A DNA stretch of 64,000 nt from Pseudomonas sp. 5P_3.1_Bac2 (lineage in GTDB: Bacteria; Pseudomonadota; Gammaproteobacteria; Pseudomonadales; Pseudomonadaceae), in NCBI RefSeq assembly GCF_025465995.1, contig NZ_JANLNY010000002.1, positions 186,001 to 250,000 on the forward strand, written 5' to 3'. This document shows positions 37,738 through 46,473 of the stretch, piece after piece (the first letter of the stretch is position 1; each line of letters opens with the position of its first letter). Under the pieces are notes generated by a model. That model worked only from the letters and a program-made list of their open reading frames with translations, was not told the origin of the DNA and made no database searches. A program made the translations under genes and the position numbers.

Positions 37738-38298
37738 CTTACCGGCACCTCATAGGCTTCGTTTCGCCAACCGCGCCTGATTTGATTTGGCCGGCTCATT
37801 TAGTCGAAACCGGACGATGGCTGAACGATGTGCATACCAGTACTCCGCGGGAGATACGTAGTTGCTGCTTCTTGAGAGCAGTGAAGTTAAGTAACCCTAC
37901 GCTTCATTGACTCACGCAGTGATTCGAATCGAGCCCCTAGCGTGCGCAGAATATCAGTAGACATCGTTAGGAACGCTTATAGGGACTCTGACGACTACAC
38001 ATTGCGGTACGTATTGATCGCCTACTTCTTAGAAGATGCGGAGCTGCAGGGTTCCAAGGTCGCGAGACGAGCGAGTCAGTCTTATTTGACTAATGTTGAC
38101 ATTTGAGTCAACCGGCCATAGAGTTTTAATGGTAGCCCTTGAGGCACTTGATTTTTAACCCCCTTGAGGGATTTGCAGAGCCCGGTTGATTTCCGGGCTT
38201 TTGCCTTTCTGAGGCTATTGCTCGCGCAGCTAGCAGCTACTACCCCAGTGGGTATCTGCCTGGCGTACTCGAGGTGAGTTGGGCGGACGCTTGCTCCT
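37738..38298. other. Non-coding stretch between cargo and recombinase operon
   Basis: 561 bp between convergent genes. It holds a terminator-like hairpin (38179-38203) and two copies of CCCTTGAGG (38136-38144 and 38161-38169). The short frames here show no gene-like features. Confidence 0.5.
38179..38203 (+). terminator. Candidate terminator of the cargo operon
   Basis: AGCCCGG-TTGATTT-CCGGGCT followed by TTTGCCTTTCT: a 7-bp GC-rich stem and a short T run on the plus strand, about 440 bp beyond the last cargo gene. Confidence 0.5.
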
Positions 38299-38709
38299 TT
38301 AAGCAAGATTGATCACCTTATGATCGTTCATCTTACTCTTGAGCACACGGTTCTCGTCCAATAGCACCTCATTGACGGACGCGAGATGGGCGATCTTGGC
38401 CCGCAGTTCCTCTATCTCCTGACGATAGGCTGCGGACTTCTTGCGCTCAGCAAGCAAGCCTTGGTGTTTCACATCACGCATGGCGCGACTGGAACGCCCT
38501 TGAGCCTCGCGGATAGCCTCGGCAATTCCTGGGTAGTAGTTGTGAATTAGCGCCGTTGATACTCCTGCTTCGCGGGCGACTGCGGTGATCGTAACCTTGG
38601 TTTCCCCTGAGCGGGTACGTCCCTTTTGGATGCGGTAAAGCGCGAGCCGCAGATCCTTTTCACGATCCTCAGCCGGCTTGTAGTTGGTTGCCTTGTCGAT
38701 AGGCTTCAT
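38299..38709 (-). CDS. Small HTH/coiled-coil protein of the recombinase operon (TnpC-like)
   Basis: 136 residues from the ATG at 38709, which overlaps the stop of the third recombinase (ATGA); the frame to 38760 lies within that gene. An HTH-like segment (ITAVAREAGVSTALIHNYYP) resembles the TetR DNA-binding helix pair, followed by a coiled coil (RQEIEELRAKIAHLASVNEV). Position and size match TnpC of Tn554 (about 125 residues), which aids transposition and its orientation, and also small proteins seen beside integrases (I believe the DUF6262 family). Last gene of the recombinase operon. Confidence 0.7.
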   Translation of the reverse strand: MKPIDKATNYKPAEDREKDLRLALYRIQKGRTRSGETKVTITAVAREAGVSTALIHNYYPGIAEAIREAQGRSSRAMRDVKHQGLLAERKKSAAYRQEIEELRAKIAHLASVNEVLLDENRVLKSKMNDHKVINLA

Positions 38710-40604
38710 GCGATCAGGGTCTCCGGGTCCATGCCTAACTGGGCCAGTACGTCTCGGCACCGATTCAGGTCGCGCTCAACGCGCTGTCGTCCGCTCTCTC
38801 CAATGTCTGGGCAATGCAGCAGCCCTTTCAGATCATCGTAGAGTCGCTGGTATATGGCCGCATGGCGGCGTCCAATCACGGCGTTGTTACAGTTGCCGCA
38901 GCGGGTACGTTCTAGAGTATTGCCGACGCAACCGTCGTTGTCCGCGGTGCACCAAGCATGACCGTTGCTGCGAATCGCAGTGCTTTCAGCAATAGACTTC
39001 AGCATCGAGGCGTGATCCTTGAATATCAGCAGGTTCTGGGGTTCCCGCTGCCACTGCTTGAGCGCACGACCATAGCCGCCAGCCATGGGGTCGTCGCCCA
39101 GCCAGTAATCAACGATGCCGAGTTTTATATCTTGCAATTCCGTCTGAATATCGGCGTACAGGTCTAGGTCCAAGTGCTGTCCCCAACTGTCGTCTAGCGC
39201 GTAGCCCAAGGTCATGTCCAGTGACCAGTGCGCGTAATGCTCCTTGAGGTAACGCAGGTCACCGAAGCGGCTATGCGCGGCGTAGTTGGCAAACTTGCGG
39301 CGGAACTGGTGGCTGGTGAGACTCCAATTCAACCCGCAATCCTTGATGAATATGTTTAGGTTGAAACCCAAACCCCACGTGGTAAGCGTGCGCACTTGGT
39401 TACCCTTTTTTGGATATACGCCGAGAAATAACGCATGCCGGTGCTTTTGCGCTTCGACAATTTGCGGATCATGTGGGTTGGCGCGGCGGCGCTGTACGAT
39501 CTCTGCGGCGATCATGGCCTGATAGGGCGCGCACCAGCGTTCCATCACGCGCAGGCTAAGCACGGCGGCCTCAGGGATCATCCAGTCATGAATTCCTACG
39601 TCAGTCTTGTCCGACCGCGAGCGCATCCAATGATAGATGGTGCCCTCATCGTCTTGGGTACGGTGGTGCGCACCCAACTGCAAGTTTGCCAACTCATGGT
39701 GGCGACAGCCGGAGGTGCTGGCCAGGGTGATGTAGCAGGCCGTACGCAGGTCGCTCAGCGCCCTATTGAATGCTCTCAGACCTCCCTTCCGACCACTATC
39801 GCTCAGAAGGCGATTCTTGGCCGCTATGACGGCTTCGCGACATTGCCTCTTTCGCTGCGTCGCGATGACTTCCAACTTATCGCGAAGGTCTAACAGTTGA
39901 TGGCCGCGTTCAACCTGCAGGTAGGCCCGTTCGAACAGGATGCAGAACACATCATCGGGGATTAGTGGTGTCGTGCTGTCTTTCTTCTGACGGGAGCCGC
40001 TACCGGTAAGCCCTGCCATTGCTAAAGAGGACGTCTCTGGCCAGGGATGCTTTGGTATTGGGTCATTGGTGTACTGGCTCAGTTCATAGAGCGCTTCGAC
40101 GGCCGCTAAACGTCTACGTAGTCCCTCTTGCGACAGCGGTTTTCCCTTAGACCGGTGGGGTTGCCGGTACGCTTTGCAGGCGGTCACATAGCTCGCACAT
40201 ACCAGAGGTGTCACCCCGCCTAGGTGGTCGAGCTTGAGCGCCTCCAAATGCCGAAGGAATATCATTGTATTAAAGAAAAGTTGTCGCACTATGCCGCCTT
40301 TAGGCCGACCCGAATCTGTGCGCCCACGCCGGAGATAACGGTACAGCACCGCCTTCATTACCCCCCGAAATACCGGTGGCACGATGCTGAAGTCCAGTCG
40401 TGTTTTGCTGGCAGAGATGTTGTTGGGGAAGCCGTCGAGTTGCCAGGTGTTATCGCCGTAGCAACTGAGGATGACCCAGTGTTCACCAACCTTGGTCGCG
40501 CTGATGATCAGAGCGTCGCGCTCGGATTCTGCGAGCTCACACACATCGTTCGGCTGGGTGTGAAGAGGTACCTGGGGTAGCGCCGCCAGGAGGTTGCCGT
40601 TCAT
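38706..40604 (-). CDS. Tyrosine recombinase 3 (TnpB-like), zinc-ribbon C-terminus
   Basis: 632 residues, close to the 630 of Tn554 TnpB. The catalytic residues can be followed: Arg in TSGCRHHELANL, HxxR in HQFRRKFANY, His in EHYAHWSLD and Tyr in MTLGYALDD. After the catalytic domain comes a Cys-rich segment (CTADNDGCVGNTLERTRCGN, then C) that looks like a zinc ribbon. The start ATG overlaps the stop of recombinase 2 by 4 bp. Cuts and joins the element ends together with the other two. Confidence 0.85.
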   Translation of the reverse strand: MNGNLLAALPQVPLHTQPNDVCELAESERDALIISATKVGEHWVILSCYGDNTWQLDGFPNNISASKTRLDFSIVPPVFRGVMKAVLYRYLRRGRTDSGRPKGGIVRQLFFNTMIFLRHLEALKLDHLGGVTPLVCASYVTACKAYRQPHRSKGKPLSQEGLRRRLAAVEALYELSQYTNDPIPKHPWPETSSLAMAGLTGSGSRQKKDSTTPLIPDDVFCILFERAYLQVERGHQLLDLRDKLEVIATQRKRQCREAVIAAKNRLLSDSGRKGGLRAFNRALSDLRTACYITLASTSGCRHHELANLQLGAHHRTQDDEGTIYHWMRSRSDKTDVGIHDWMIPEAAVLSLRVMERWCAPYQAMIAAEIVQRRRANPHDPQIVEAQKHRHALFLGVYPKKGNQVRTLTTWGLGFNLNIFIKDCGLNWSLTSHQFRRKFANYAAHSRFGDLRYLKEHYAHWSLDMTLGYALDDSWGQHLDLDLYADIQTELQDIKLGIVDYWLGDDPMAGGYGRALKQWQREPQNLLIFKDHASMLKSIAESTAIRSNGHAWCTADNDGCVGNTLERTRCGNCNNAVIGRRHAAIYQRLYDDLKGLLHCPDIGESGRQRVERDLNRCRDVLAQLGMDPETLIA

Positions 40605-42283
40605 GAAAATGTCTCCAGGCTGTCAATCAAATCAATCGACCAGAACTGGTGTGGCTGGGTTCGGGCGCGCTCACGGGCGGCTTCCACAGCTGTGGCCTTA
40701 AAGATGCCGCGACGCAGCCCCTCGGTAACGATGTAATGCTCAATCAGTCGTGGAATGTGGGCGTATTCCCGTGCCCAGCGCCGCTTGTCCATGCGCGAGC
40801 GCTCGGTCAGTACGCGGAAGTAGAAACTGAACAGTTTGTACAGATCTTCTGCCGTCACCGCGTAGTGCTTGCAGCGCAGACAGTTCATGAAATTCATGCA
40901 AGTCGCGCCTTCGCGCGCCGGGGCGTACTGACCGTATACCAGGTCGGAGCAGTGGCCCATGGGGGTGTCCCTATAGGTCGTACCGATGGTACTAGTCAGC
41001 AACTCCTGCACCAGTACCTCACCCATGAACTGCCAGTTGCGACGGGCATCTTCGCCAGGCACCAAGTAGTTCTGGTCGGCCACCTGGGGAGTGTTGCCGA
41101 GCGCCGCGGCGGAGGTCGTTAAGTCGCCATCGGTCAACTCGAAGATACGATTAGCGAAGGTCTTGCGAAGGCGCGAGACATTGATGCGCAGTGCCTTCCC
41201 CTCGCTGTCGGTCAAGCTATATTTGGTTACGAGGCTACTTGTTGCCTCAACTAGCGCACTTGGATTCAAAGCCGAGACTCGACTGACGCCCTTACCGCTA
41301 CCATAGCGATATAGCCATACTCGGCCCTTCAGGTTGTCCGGGGCATCTGCATCCAGAGACTCGGTCAGCGACATCACGCGGCGGATTAGTCGCTCTACGT
41401 TGGTTCTCACGCTCGGTGTTGATTCCAGGAGGCGATTGGCGTCCGAGTCTGAGCGTAGCGCCACTTTGCTGGTGTTGTAACCACGCCGCTTCCATAGCAC
41501 CAGAAATACGGCGTTGTCTTTAGGGTGTGGCCGCAGGCAGTCCCGGCCCATTTCCAGCAGTGGAGTTGTATTGCGTCCGGTGTGCAGCGCAATGACCAAC
41601 AAAGCGAAGACCAGTAGTTCTTTGGTCACTGGTGCGTCGTCATTCCAGATCGGCTTAAGTGCCTGCCTGAGTGCTATTGTGAATGCTTGTAGCTCGCGCT
41701 TAGACAGCGCCGTCTCGCCCTTGCCCTTGAGGTTGCTGTTTGGGAAAGGGTTGCGCGGAAAGGTGGCTGCATCGCCGGAGTTGATAAGAGTGATCAGCCC
41801 ACGCCGACCCAAGGCGAGCAGCACAGGCTTGGTCTTCGAATAGACGCTCTTCTGAGAATTAATCACCCAGCCCTGCCCCGCCAGATGTGTAAGGTAGCCG
41901 TCGACCAGATCCCGATGTAAATCAGACAAAGCTAAGTCACGACTAAAAGCCATCCTACGCAGCACGCAGTAGTCGAGGAAATTGCACAGGCCAGTGTTGC
42001 AATAGCTGACAATGGTGGTGACAGAGGCGGCTTGGTCCTGGCCGGCGAGGAACCGCTCGATTTGACGCTGACAGACGTAGGTAACGTGGTCGATGCCGAC
42101 GCCGTACCAGCGGCCAAAGTTGAAGCGCCGGGCGCTAATAGTGCTCCGACAGAACTCGACCGTAGTGTTCGTCGGCGGGATGACCTCGGGGAGAATGACC
42201 ACATTGCCTGTTGCGTTGTGACAGTGCTCGACTTGCGGGATGCTGAGATCGGTTTTAGTAAATACCTTGCGCTTGCCCATCAA
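40601..42283 (-). CDS. Tyrosine recombinase 2, diverged active site
   Basis: 560 residues. The integrase fold is visible: Arg in ALHTGRNTTPLLEM, then NVSRLRKTFANR in the HxxR position, and LGNTPQVADQNYL with the Tyr. As I align it, the box II His is Ser and the box III His is Asn, so two catalytic histidines are missing while both Arg and the Tyr remain. A Cys pair (CMNFMNCLRCKHY) follows. It may act as a structural or specialised partner in the trio. ATGA overlaps link it to both neighbours. Confidence 0.8.
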   Translation of the reverse strand: MMGKRKVFTKTDLSIPQVEHCHNATGNVVILPEVIPPTNTTVEFCRSTISARRFNFGRWYGVGIDHVTYVCQRQIERFLAGQDQAASVTTIVSYCNTGLCNFLDYCVLRRMAFSRDLALSDLHRDLVDGYLTHLAGQGWVINSQKSVYSKTKPVLLALGRRGLITLINSGDAATFPRNPFPNSNLKGKGETALSKRELQAFTIALRQALKPIWNDDAPVTKELLVFALLVIALHTGRNTTPLLEMGRDCLRPHPKDNAVFLVLWKRRGYNTSKVALRSDSDANRLLESTPSVRTNVERLIRRVMSLTESLDADAPDNLKGRVWLYRYGSGKGVSRVSALNPSALVEATSSLVTKYSLTDSEGKALRINVSRLRKTFANRIFELTDGDLTTSAAALGNTPQVADQNYLVPGEDARRNWQFMGEVLVQELLTSTIGTTYRDTPMGHCSDLVYGQYAPAREGATCMNFMNCLRCKHYAVTAEDLYKLFSFYFRVLTERSRMDKRRWAREYAHIPRLIEHYIVTEGLRRGIFKATAVEAARERARTQPHQFWSIDLIDSLETFS

Positions 42284-43428
42284 GTCCCCCCCACTAGTGC
42301 GTTCAACTCATCGTCATAGGCCAGCACAGCCTCGTCGGCTATTTCGTTGACCAGATGCAGGTAAACCATGGTTGTTTGAATCGAACTGTGGCCAAGTTGC
42401 CGTTGGATGAATACTAGGGGTTCCAGTCCGCTCGCAGGATTGCGTTGAAGACTGATCAGGGTATGTGTGGCATAGGTATGTCGGAGCATGTGCGTATGGA
42501 CCTTAATCCCCGCTCGCTTGCCTGTCTCGCTGATGATCCGATTGAGGCTCTTACCGTCCTCACTGTAGGTTCGTCCGAACTGGTTGAGGAGCAGCGCCCT
42601 TTGCGGGGGCTTGCTCAGCGACGCACGCTCGCTGCGGAACTTCGTCACATAGCGATAGAGTTCGGCCATAAACCCGCGACTAACGTAGATACCTCGCGGT
42701 TTGCTGCCCTTGGTCACCATGCCGCTGCCGTCGAATGGATCGAGGTAGATGCGAAGGTTGCGCTCGGTTCGTAGCGCCTTGTCTGGATCGAACACATATG
42801 ACAGCGGAAAGGCGGCGAGCTCCTCGCGGCGCAGACCCGTATGTAGCGCCAGGCGCATCATCATGCGGTGATGAGGGTTCTCCGCAGCGGTCAGCAGCGC
42901 CTTGACATCGGCCATGCTCAGGAACTTTGGCAGGGCCTTATGTCTACGCGGCATCACATCGTTTGCCATAGCCTTGCCGCCACTGGCATCGATATGTGCA
43001 AGAAAGCTTTTACCGCGCCTCACGCTACGTTCTTCATAGGCAAAGGGTAAGCGTTTCACCCACCCCTCCTTCAGCGCGAACTCGTAGAACTTGCAGATGT
43101 AATGCAGGCGCTGGTGAGTGGTGTTCGGTGCCAGTTCGCACGCCACCAGGCAATAGTCCCGGTAGGCCGCCGCAAGGCTCTTGGCCTCGCCACGATCAAC
43201 GTCGCGCCAGTCGATCTCATGGGCCTGGAGAAAGCTGAAGAAATCATACAGCGCGCGACCGGTGCTGGGCCAGGATCGCTTAGAGCCAATGACCCCGCGA
43301 AACAGGTAGTGACGAAAGAACTGATTGGCTGGGACACAACTTTCCATTGAGTCCCATAGCAGAATGGGGAATCCAGGATACGGTTGCCCAGCGATCACCA
43401 AATCGTCAGTAGCCCACACAAGCTCCAT
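42280..43428 (-). CDS. Tyrosine recombinase 1 (TnpA-like)
   Basis: 382 residues, close to Tn554 TnpA (361). An N-terminal SAM-like core-binding domain (LYDFFSFLQAHEIDWRDVD) precedes a complete catalytic domain: Arg in LHTGLRREELAAF, HxxR in HMLRHTYATH, His in LGHSSIQTTMVY and the nucleophile Tyr there. ATG with GGGGATGGCAG upstream. First gene of the four-gene recombinase operon, reading inward from the right end of the element, as tnpA does in Tn554. Confidence 0.9.
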   Translation of the reverse strand: MELVWATDDLVIAGQPYPGFPILLWDSMESCVPANQFFRHYLFRGVIGSKRSWPSTGRALYDFFSFLQAHEIDWRDVDRGEAKSLAAAYRDYCLVACELAPNTTHQRLHYICKFYEFALKEGWVKRLPFAYEERSVRRGKSFLAHIDASGGKAMANDVMPRRHKALPKFLSMADVKALLTAAENPHHRMMMRLALHTGLRREELAAFPLSYVFDPDKALRTERNLRIYLDPFDGSGMVTKGSKPRGIYVSRGFMAELYRYVTKFRSERASLSKPPQRALLLNQFGRTYSEDGKSLNRIISETGKRAGIKVHTHMLRHTYATHTLISLQRNPASGLEPLVFIQRQLGHSSIQTTMVYLHLVNEIADEAVLAYDDELNALVGGT

Positions 43429-43513
43429 CTGCCATCCCCTGTACTGACCAGGCAGCCAATCCCTTTGTCTGCTCTGGCAGAGTTAGGGCCATCAGATCGA
43501 CCCTCAAGCACAT

Positions 43514-43574
43514 CTTGCAACTATGAATTCGTGAGGGTCTGTTTCTATTAGACGGAATATTTAACGGTTGCAAG
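43514..43574. repeat. Inverted repeat at the right island end
   Basis: CTTGCAAC (43514-43521) and GTTGCAAG (43567-43574) are perfect 8-bp inverted copies ending 8 bp before the DUF4350 stop codon, within the inferred terminal region. Candidate recombinase-binding arms. Confidence 0.4.
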
Positions 43575-43582
43575 GTGCCGGA

Positions 43583-44905
43583 TCATAGGGCATTCCTAAG
43601 GGTTTGCAGGTTGGCGACCTGGCGGGTGAAGTCGGCGGCACTGAGCCGTGGCGTGGCAGTGGTGCGCATGCATTGACTGATAAAACTCGGGGCTTGGCGG
43701 CTGAGGCGACTGAGGCTTTGCCACTGCTCAGCCACCGGTAGGCGCTCAAAGCCTGGCTGCCGTTGGCGGGCGCGGCGCTGAATATCCTGTTGCAGGCCTT
43801 GCAGCAAACGCTGCTGGCCGTTGTGACGGAGGATAAAGTCGGCGCTGGCGCGTAGGTGTTCTTGCAGTTGCCGGCGGTGCCGGCTGACTGCCGGTTGCAG
43901 TGGGCCTTGGCGCGGCGCCAAATGCCACAGTGTGGCCAGCACCAGTAGCAGCAGCGCCAGCAAGGCGTGCGGGAAGTAGCGCAGCAGTAGGCTGAACAGG
44001 TCGTCGTGGTCGGGGTTATGCACCAAGGTCACGGCGCTGTCCTGGCTTAAGTACCAGAGCAGCCAGGCATTGTCGTAGCGGTCAAGGCGCTTGTTGGTCC
44101 AGATCCAACTGTCGCTGAGCACGGTGATCAACCCCTCGCCGTGATAGATCTCCAGCAGATGGGTGGCCTCGCCGCTATTGGCCCAGATATGGGCGCGGTC
44201 CTGGGCGTCGAACAGGTGAAAGTCCGGATCAAAATCTATGTAGGCCGGGGCTTGTTCGTTTTCCAGGTAGAGTTTGGTTAGGAGGGGATAACGATCCTCT
44301 TCGGCCGCTGTGGCCGTCTCGTCGCTTGCGTCTGCATCTGCGGCCGCGCTGGCCTGCTCAGGCGTTGGCGCGGCGTCTGTTTGCTCCGCCTGCGCAGCAT
44401 CTTCAGCGGCTTGCGCGTTTGGCTCCGTGGGCGTGTCCTCGGCATCTTCTGGTGGCATATCGTCATCCGGCAGCGTCTTGGCCATCTCACTCATGCTGAA
44501 CTGCTGGACGCCGAGGCTATCGAGCAGCAGGTCGCCGCTCTTGCCTTTGGCTTCGTCCCAGATGGCTTCGGCGACAAACACCAAATGCCCGCCTTTGCTG
44601 GCCCAGTCCAACACGCGCTGGCTTTGCTTGGGCGTCATCCGCCGGCGGTCACCCAAGAGCAGCAAGGTGTGGCCGGCGCTGGGTAAGTCGTGCAGGCCAT
44701 GTAAGTCATTGGCCTGTTGCACGCTGATACCTTGCTGGCGCAGGAAGTGCTCGGCGGCCAGATACGGATTAGCCTTGGCCTCGGGCGATGGGCCGCGCTT
44801 GATGGAGTCGGTATAGGGTTCCAGCTGATTGAATAGTTCGACACCCAAGCCACCCAGGATAATCAGCAGAAGGCCCAGCAGCATCAGCTTGTAGCTACGC
44901 TTCAT
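43583..44905 (-). CDS. DUF4350 membrane protein, operon gene cut off from MoxR
   Basis: 440 residues. One N-terminal membrane helix (LMLLGLLLIILGGLGVELF), a ThuA/DUF4350-like extracytoplasmic region (AEHFLRQQGISVQQANDLHG, LLLLGDRRRMTPKQSQRVLDW), an acidic Ala/Asp/Glu-rich linker of about 60 residues near 150-210, then a second helix (ALLALLLLVLATLWHLAP) and a C-terminal basic domain. It starts by ATGA overlap with the DUF4129 gene. It ends LQTLRNAL with its TGA at 43585-43583, exactly where the island begins, so the protein seems intact. Confidence 0.85.
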   Translation of the reverse strand: MKRSYKLMLLGLLLIILGGLGVELFNQLEPYTDSIKRGPSPEAKANPYLAAEHFLRQQGISVQQANDLHGLHDLPSAGHTLLLLGDRRRMTPKQSQRVLDWASKGGHLVFVAEAIWDEAKGKSGDLLLDSLGVQQFSMSEMAKTLPDDDMPPEDAEDTPTEPNAQAAEDAAQAEQTDAAPTPEQASAAADADASDETATAAEEDRYPLLTKLYLENEQAPAYIDFDPDFHLFDAQDRAHIWANSGEATHLLEIYHGEGLITVLSDSWIWTNKRLDRYDNAWLLWYLSQDSAVTLVHNPDHDDLFSLLLRYFPHALLALLLLVLATLWHLAPRQGPLQPAVSRHRRQLQEHLRASADFILRHNGQQRLLQGLQQDIQRRARQRQPGFERLPVAEQWQSLSRLSRQAPSFISQCMRTTATPRLSAADFTRQVANLQTLRNAL

Positions 44906-46473
44906 GGCGCCACTCCTGGGCTATCCAGCTGCTGCCAGGCTTGGCACAACGGTTCTTGTAGCTCCGCCGGCGGTGGCCGGTGGCCGTAGGCGATGTTTTG
45001 CCAGGCGTGGGTGAGCTGCTGGGTGAAGTGGCTCAGCGGGGCTTGATTAAGGGTGCTGACTAACTGCAGGACTTCGCTTTCAGTGTGAGCGCTGCTCAGT
45101 GGCAGATGCTGCTCATGCAGCAGTCGGCTGAGCAGCGCGCGATAGAGCAGACCCAAGGCTTCACGGGGCTGCTCACTCCACAGACGGCGTACTTCTGCGA
45201 GCACATCATCGGGCAAGCTCTGCGGGCTGACTTGCAGGCCAAACAGTTGTTCTGGCTTTTGCCGTTCTGCTTTAGTGGAGCGCTGGACCCGGCCAACGAA
45301 GGTTTTCAGCCATTCGCGGTAGCGCCATAACAGCCAGCCGATTAGCCCAAACAGGCTGCTCCACAGCAGCACCTCAAGCACAAGGGTCAGGCCATTAATC
45401 GCGTTGAGCCATTTATGCAGGTTGAGCAGGCCATTGAAGAAATCCGCGCCGCTGTCGGATTCTTCTTCATCTTTGGACTTGGCCGGTTCATCCACGAAAC
45501 GCCAGCGAGTGACGCTTTGTTTGTTTTCAAAAGGCGGTTGATTGAGCAGTTGGTTGATGCTCTGGCGCGCTTGCTCGCTGCTCAATTCTTGTTTGAGCAG
45601 GCGGGGTGCTTTGGGGCCGTTGGCGTCTTGGGCCAGGAGCGCTTTGCTGTCGTCGGCCATCAGCGGAGCGGGGGCTTGCACCAGTAGTAGGCCGAGGCTC
45701 AGTGCCAGCACCGTTGCCACGCCCTTTAAGCGCTGGCCCAGTTGGCGCAGCTTAAGTTCGAGATCCCAGGCTTCTAATGAGGTGCGCCGGTTTAAATAGA
45801 GGGTGAATCCACAGGCCACGTAGATCGGCTCCCACACAATCAGCACCAGCACATACAGCGCATTGGACAGATGCTCTAGCCAGAACCACTCTGGCGAAGA
45901 GTCATCGAACAGCTTTTCCCACTGCCAATTGGTTTCAAACTGCACTGGCAGCATCAAGTAAAACAGGCCCAGCAGACCGAAATACAGGACGTATTCCATG
46001 TGGCTGCCCACGATGGTCAGCCAGCGGTCGGTGCGCGAACTGCGGTCAATAAGGTTGAAAAAACGCTGTTGGCGGGCATCGCCACTTAGCCCTTCGAGCT
46101 GCTGAATAGGCAGGGCGAAGCTGCGCGACAAGCTGAACCTGCGCCAAGTCAGGCTGGCGATTAACTGGGGCTTGAGTAAGCCCGGCCATGCCTTGAGCGC
46201 TTGTTTGAGGCTGGGCGTCGCACCAAATAATGCGTTACTTAAGATATACAACGGCAAGCGCTCAAAGGCCGGTTTGAGCCACCAGAACAGCAGCACGACA
46301 ACGCTGGGATAGTCCCATAACAGCAGGCAGAGCAGGCCAAACAGCGGCAGGGTGATGATCGCCCAACTGAGCATTAATAAGCCGGCGTGCTGCTTGGCCA
46401 GCAGCATGCCAAGGTCAATCGCCTCCCACGGCGTGCGTGGACGAATCACTACACTGGCTTCACTCAGGCGCAT
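44902..46473 (-). CDS. DUF4129 multi-pass membrane protein
   Basis: About 523 residues from the ATG at 46473, which is preceded by GAGGTGCGT; the frame to 46497 lies in the upstream gene. Several membrane helices in the first 280 residues, one more near 375-395, and a C-terminal DUF4129 domain (RRLWSEQPREALGLLYRALL, HTESEVLQLV). DUF4129 proteins are regular members of MoxR/DUF58 operons and probably form an inner-membrane complex with them. Overlaps the SpoIIM-like gene by 14 bp and the DUF4350 gene by 4 bp. Confidence 0.85.
   Translation of the reverse strand: MRLSEASVVIRPRTPWEAIDLGMLLAKQHAGLLMLSWAIITLPLFGLLCLLLWDYPSVVVLLFWWLKPAFERLPLYILSNALFGATPSLKQALKAWPGLLKPQLIASLTWRRFSLSRSFALPIQQLEGLSGDARQQRFFNLIDRSSRTDRWLTIVGSHMEYVLYFGLLGLFYLMLPVQFETNWQWEKLFDDSSPEWFWLEHLSNALYVLVLIVWEPIYVACGFTLYLNRRTSLEAWDLELKLRQLGQRLKGVATVLALSLGLLLVQAPAPLMADDSKALLAQDANGPKAPRLLKQELSSEQARQSINQLLNQPPFENKQSVTRWRFVDEPAKSKDEEESDSGADFFNGLLNLHKWLNAINGLTLVLEVLLWSSLFGLIGWLLWRYREWLKTFVGRVQRSTKAERQKPEQLFGLQVSPQSLPDDVLAEVRRLWSEQPREALGLLYRALLSRLLHEQHLPLSSAHTESEVLQLVSTLNQAPLSHFTQQLTHAWQNIAYGHRPPPAELQEPLCQAWQQLDSPGVAP

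Larger units (their letters stand above)
19664..43585. mobile_element. Tn554-like tyrosine-recombinase element carrying defence-type cargo
   Basis: About 23.9 kb inserted between DUF4350 and MoxR, two genes that belong to one operon. On the plus strand the left flank reads ...CTGTTCGCTCA and the right flank TCATAGGGCATTCC...; joining them at TCA restores an ATGA stop/start overlap on the minus strand. Three tyrosine recombinases and a small HTH protein occupy the right end, with the first recombinase gene starting 157 bp from the right boundary. Cargo is an RT-nitrilase, a deoxyribosyltransferase-like protein, and nuclease and STAND proteins. No tRNA target and no long flanking direct repeat are visible, as expected for Tn554-type elements. 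Exact ends are inferred to within a few bases. Confidence 0.8.

Noticed and set aside
38136..38169. Two CCCTTGAGG copies as an attachment site or CRISPR-like repeat
   Set aside because: Only two 9-bp copies 25 bp apart beside a terminator-like hairpin; no array and not at an element boundary.
19791..43600. GCAATCCTAAG (19791-19801) and GCATTCCTAAG (43590-43600) as flanking direct repeats of the island
   Set aside because: The right copy lies inside DUF4350 before its natural end, and the left copy is inside AT-rich island sequence; the ATGA/SEQTPEQ junction explains the boundaries better. The match is short enough to be chance.
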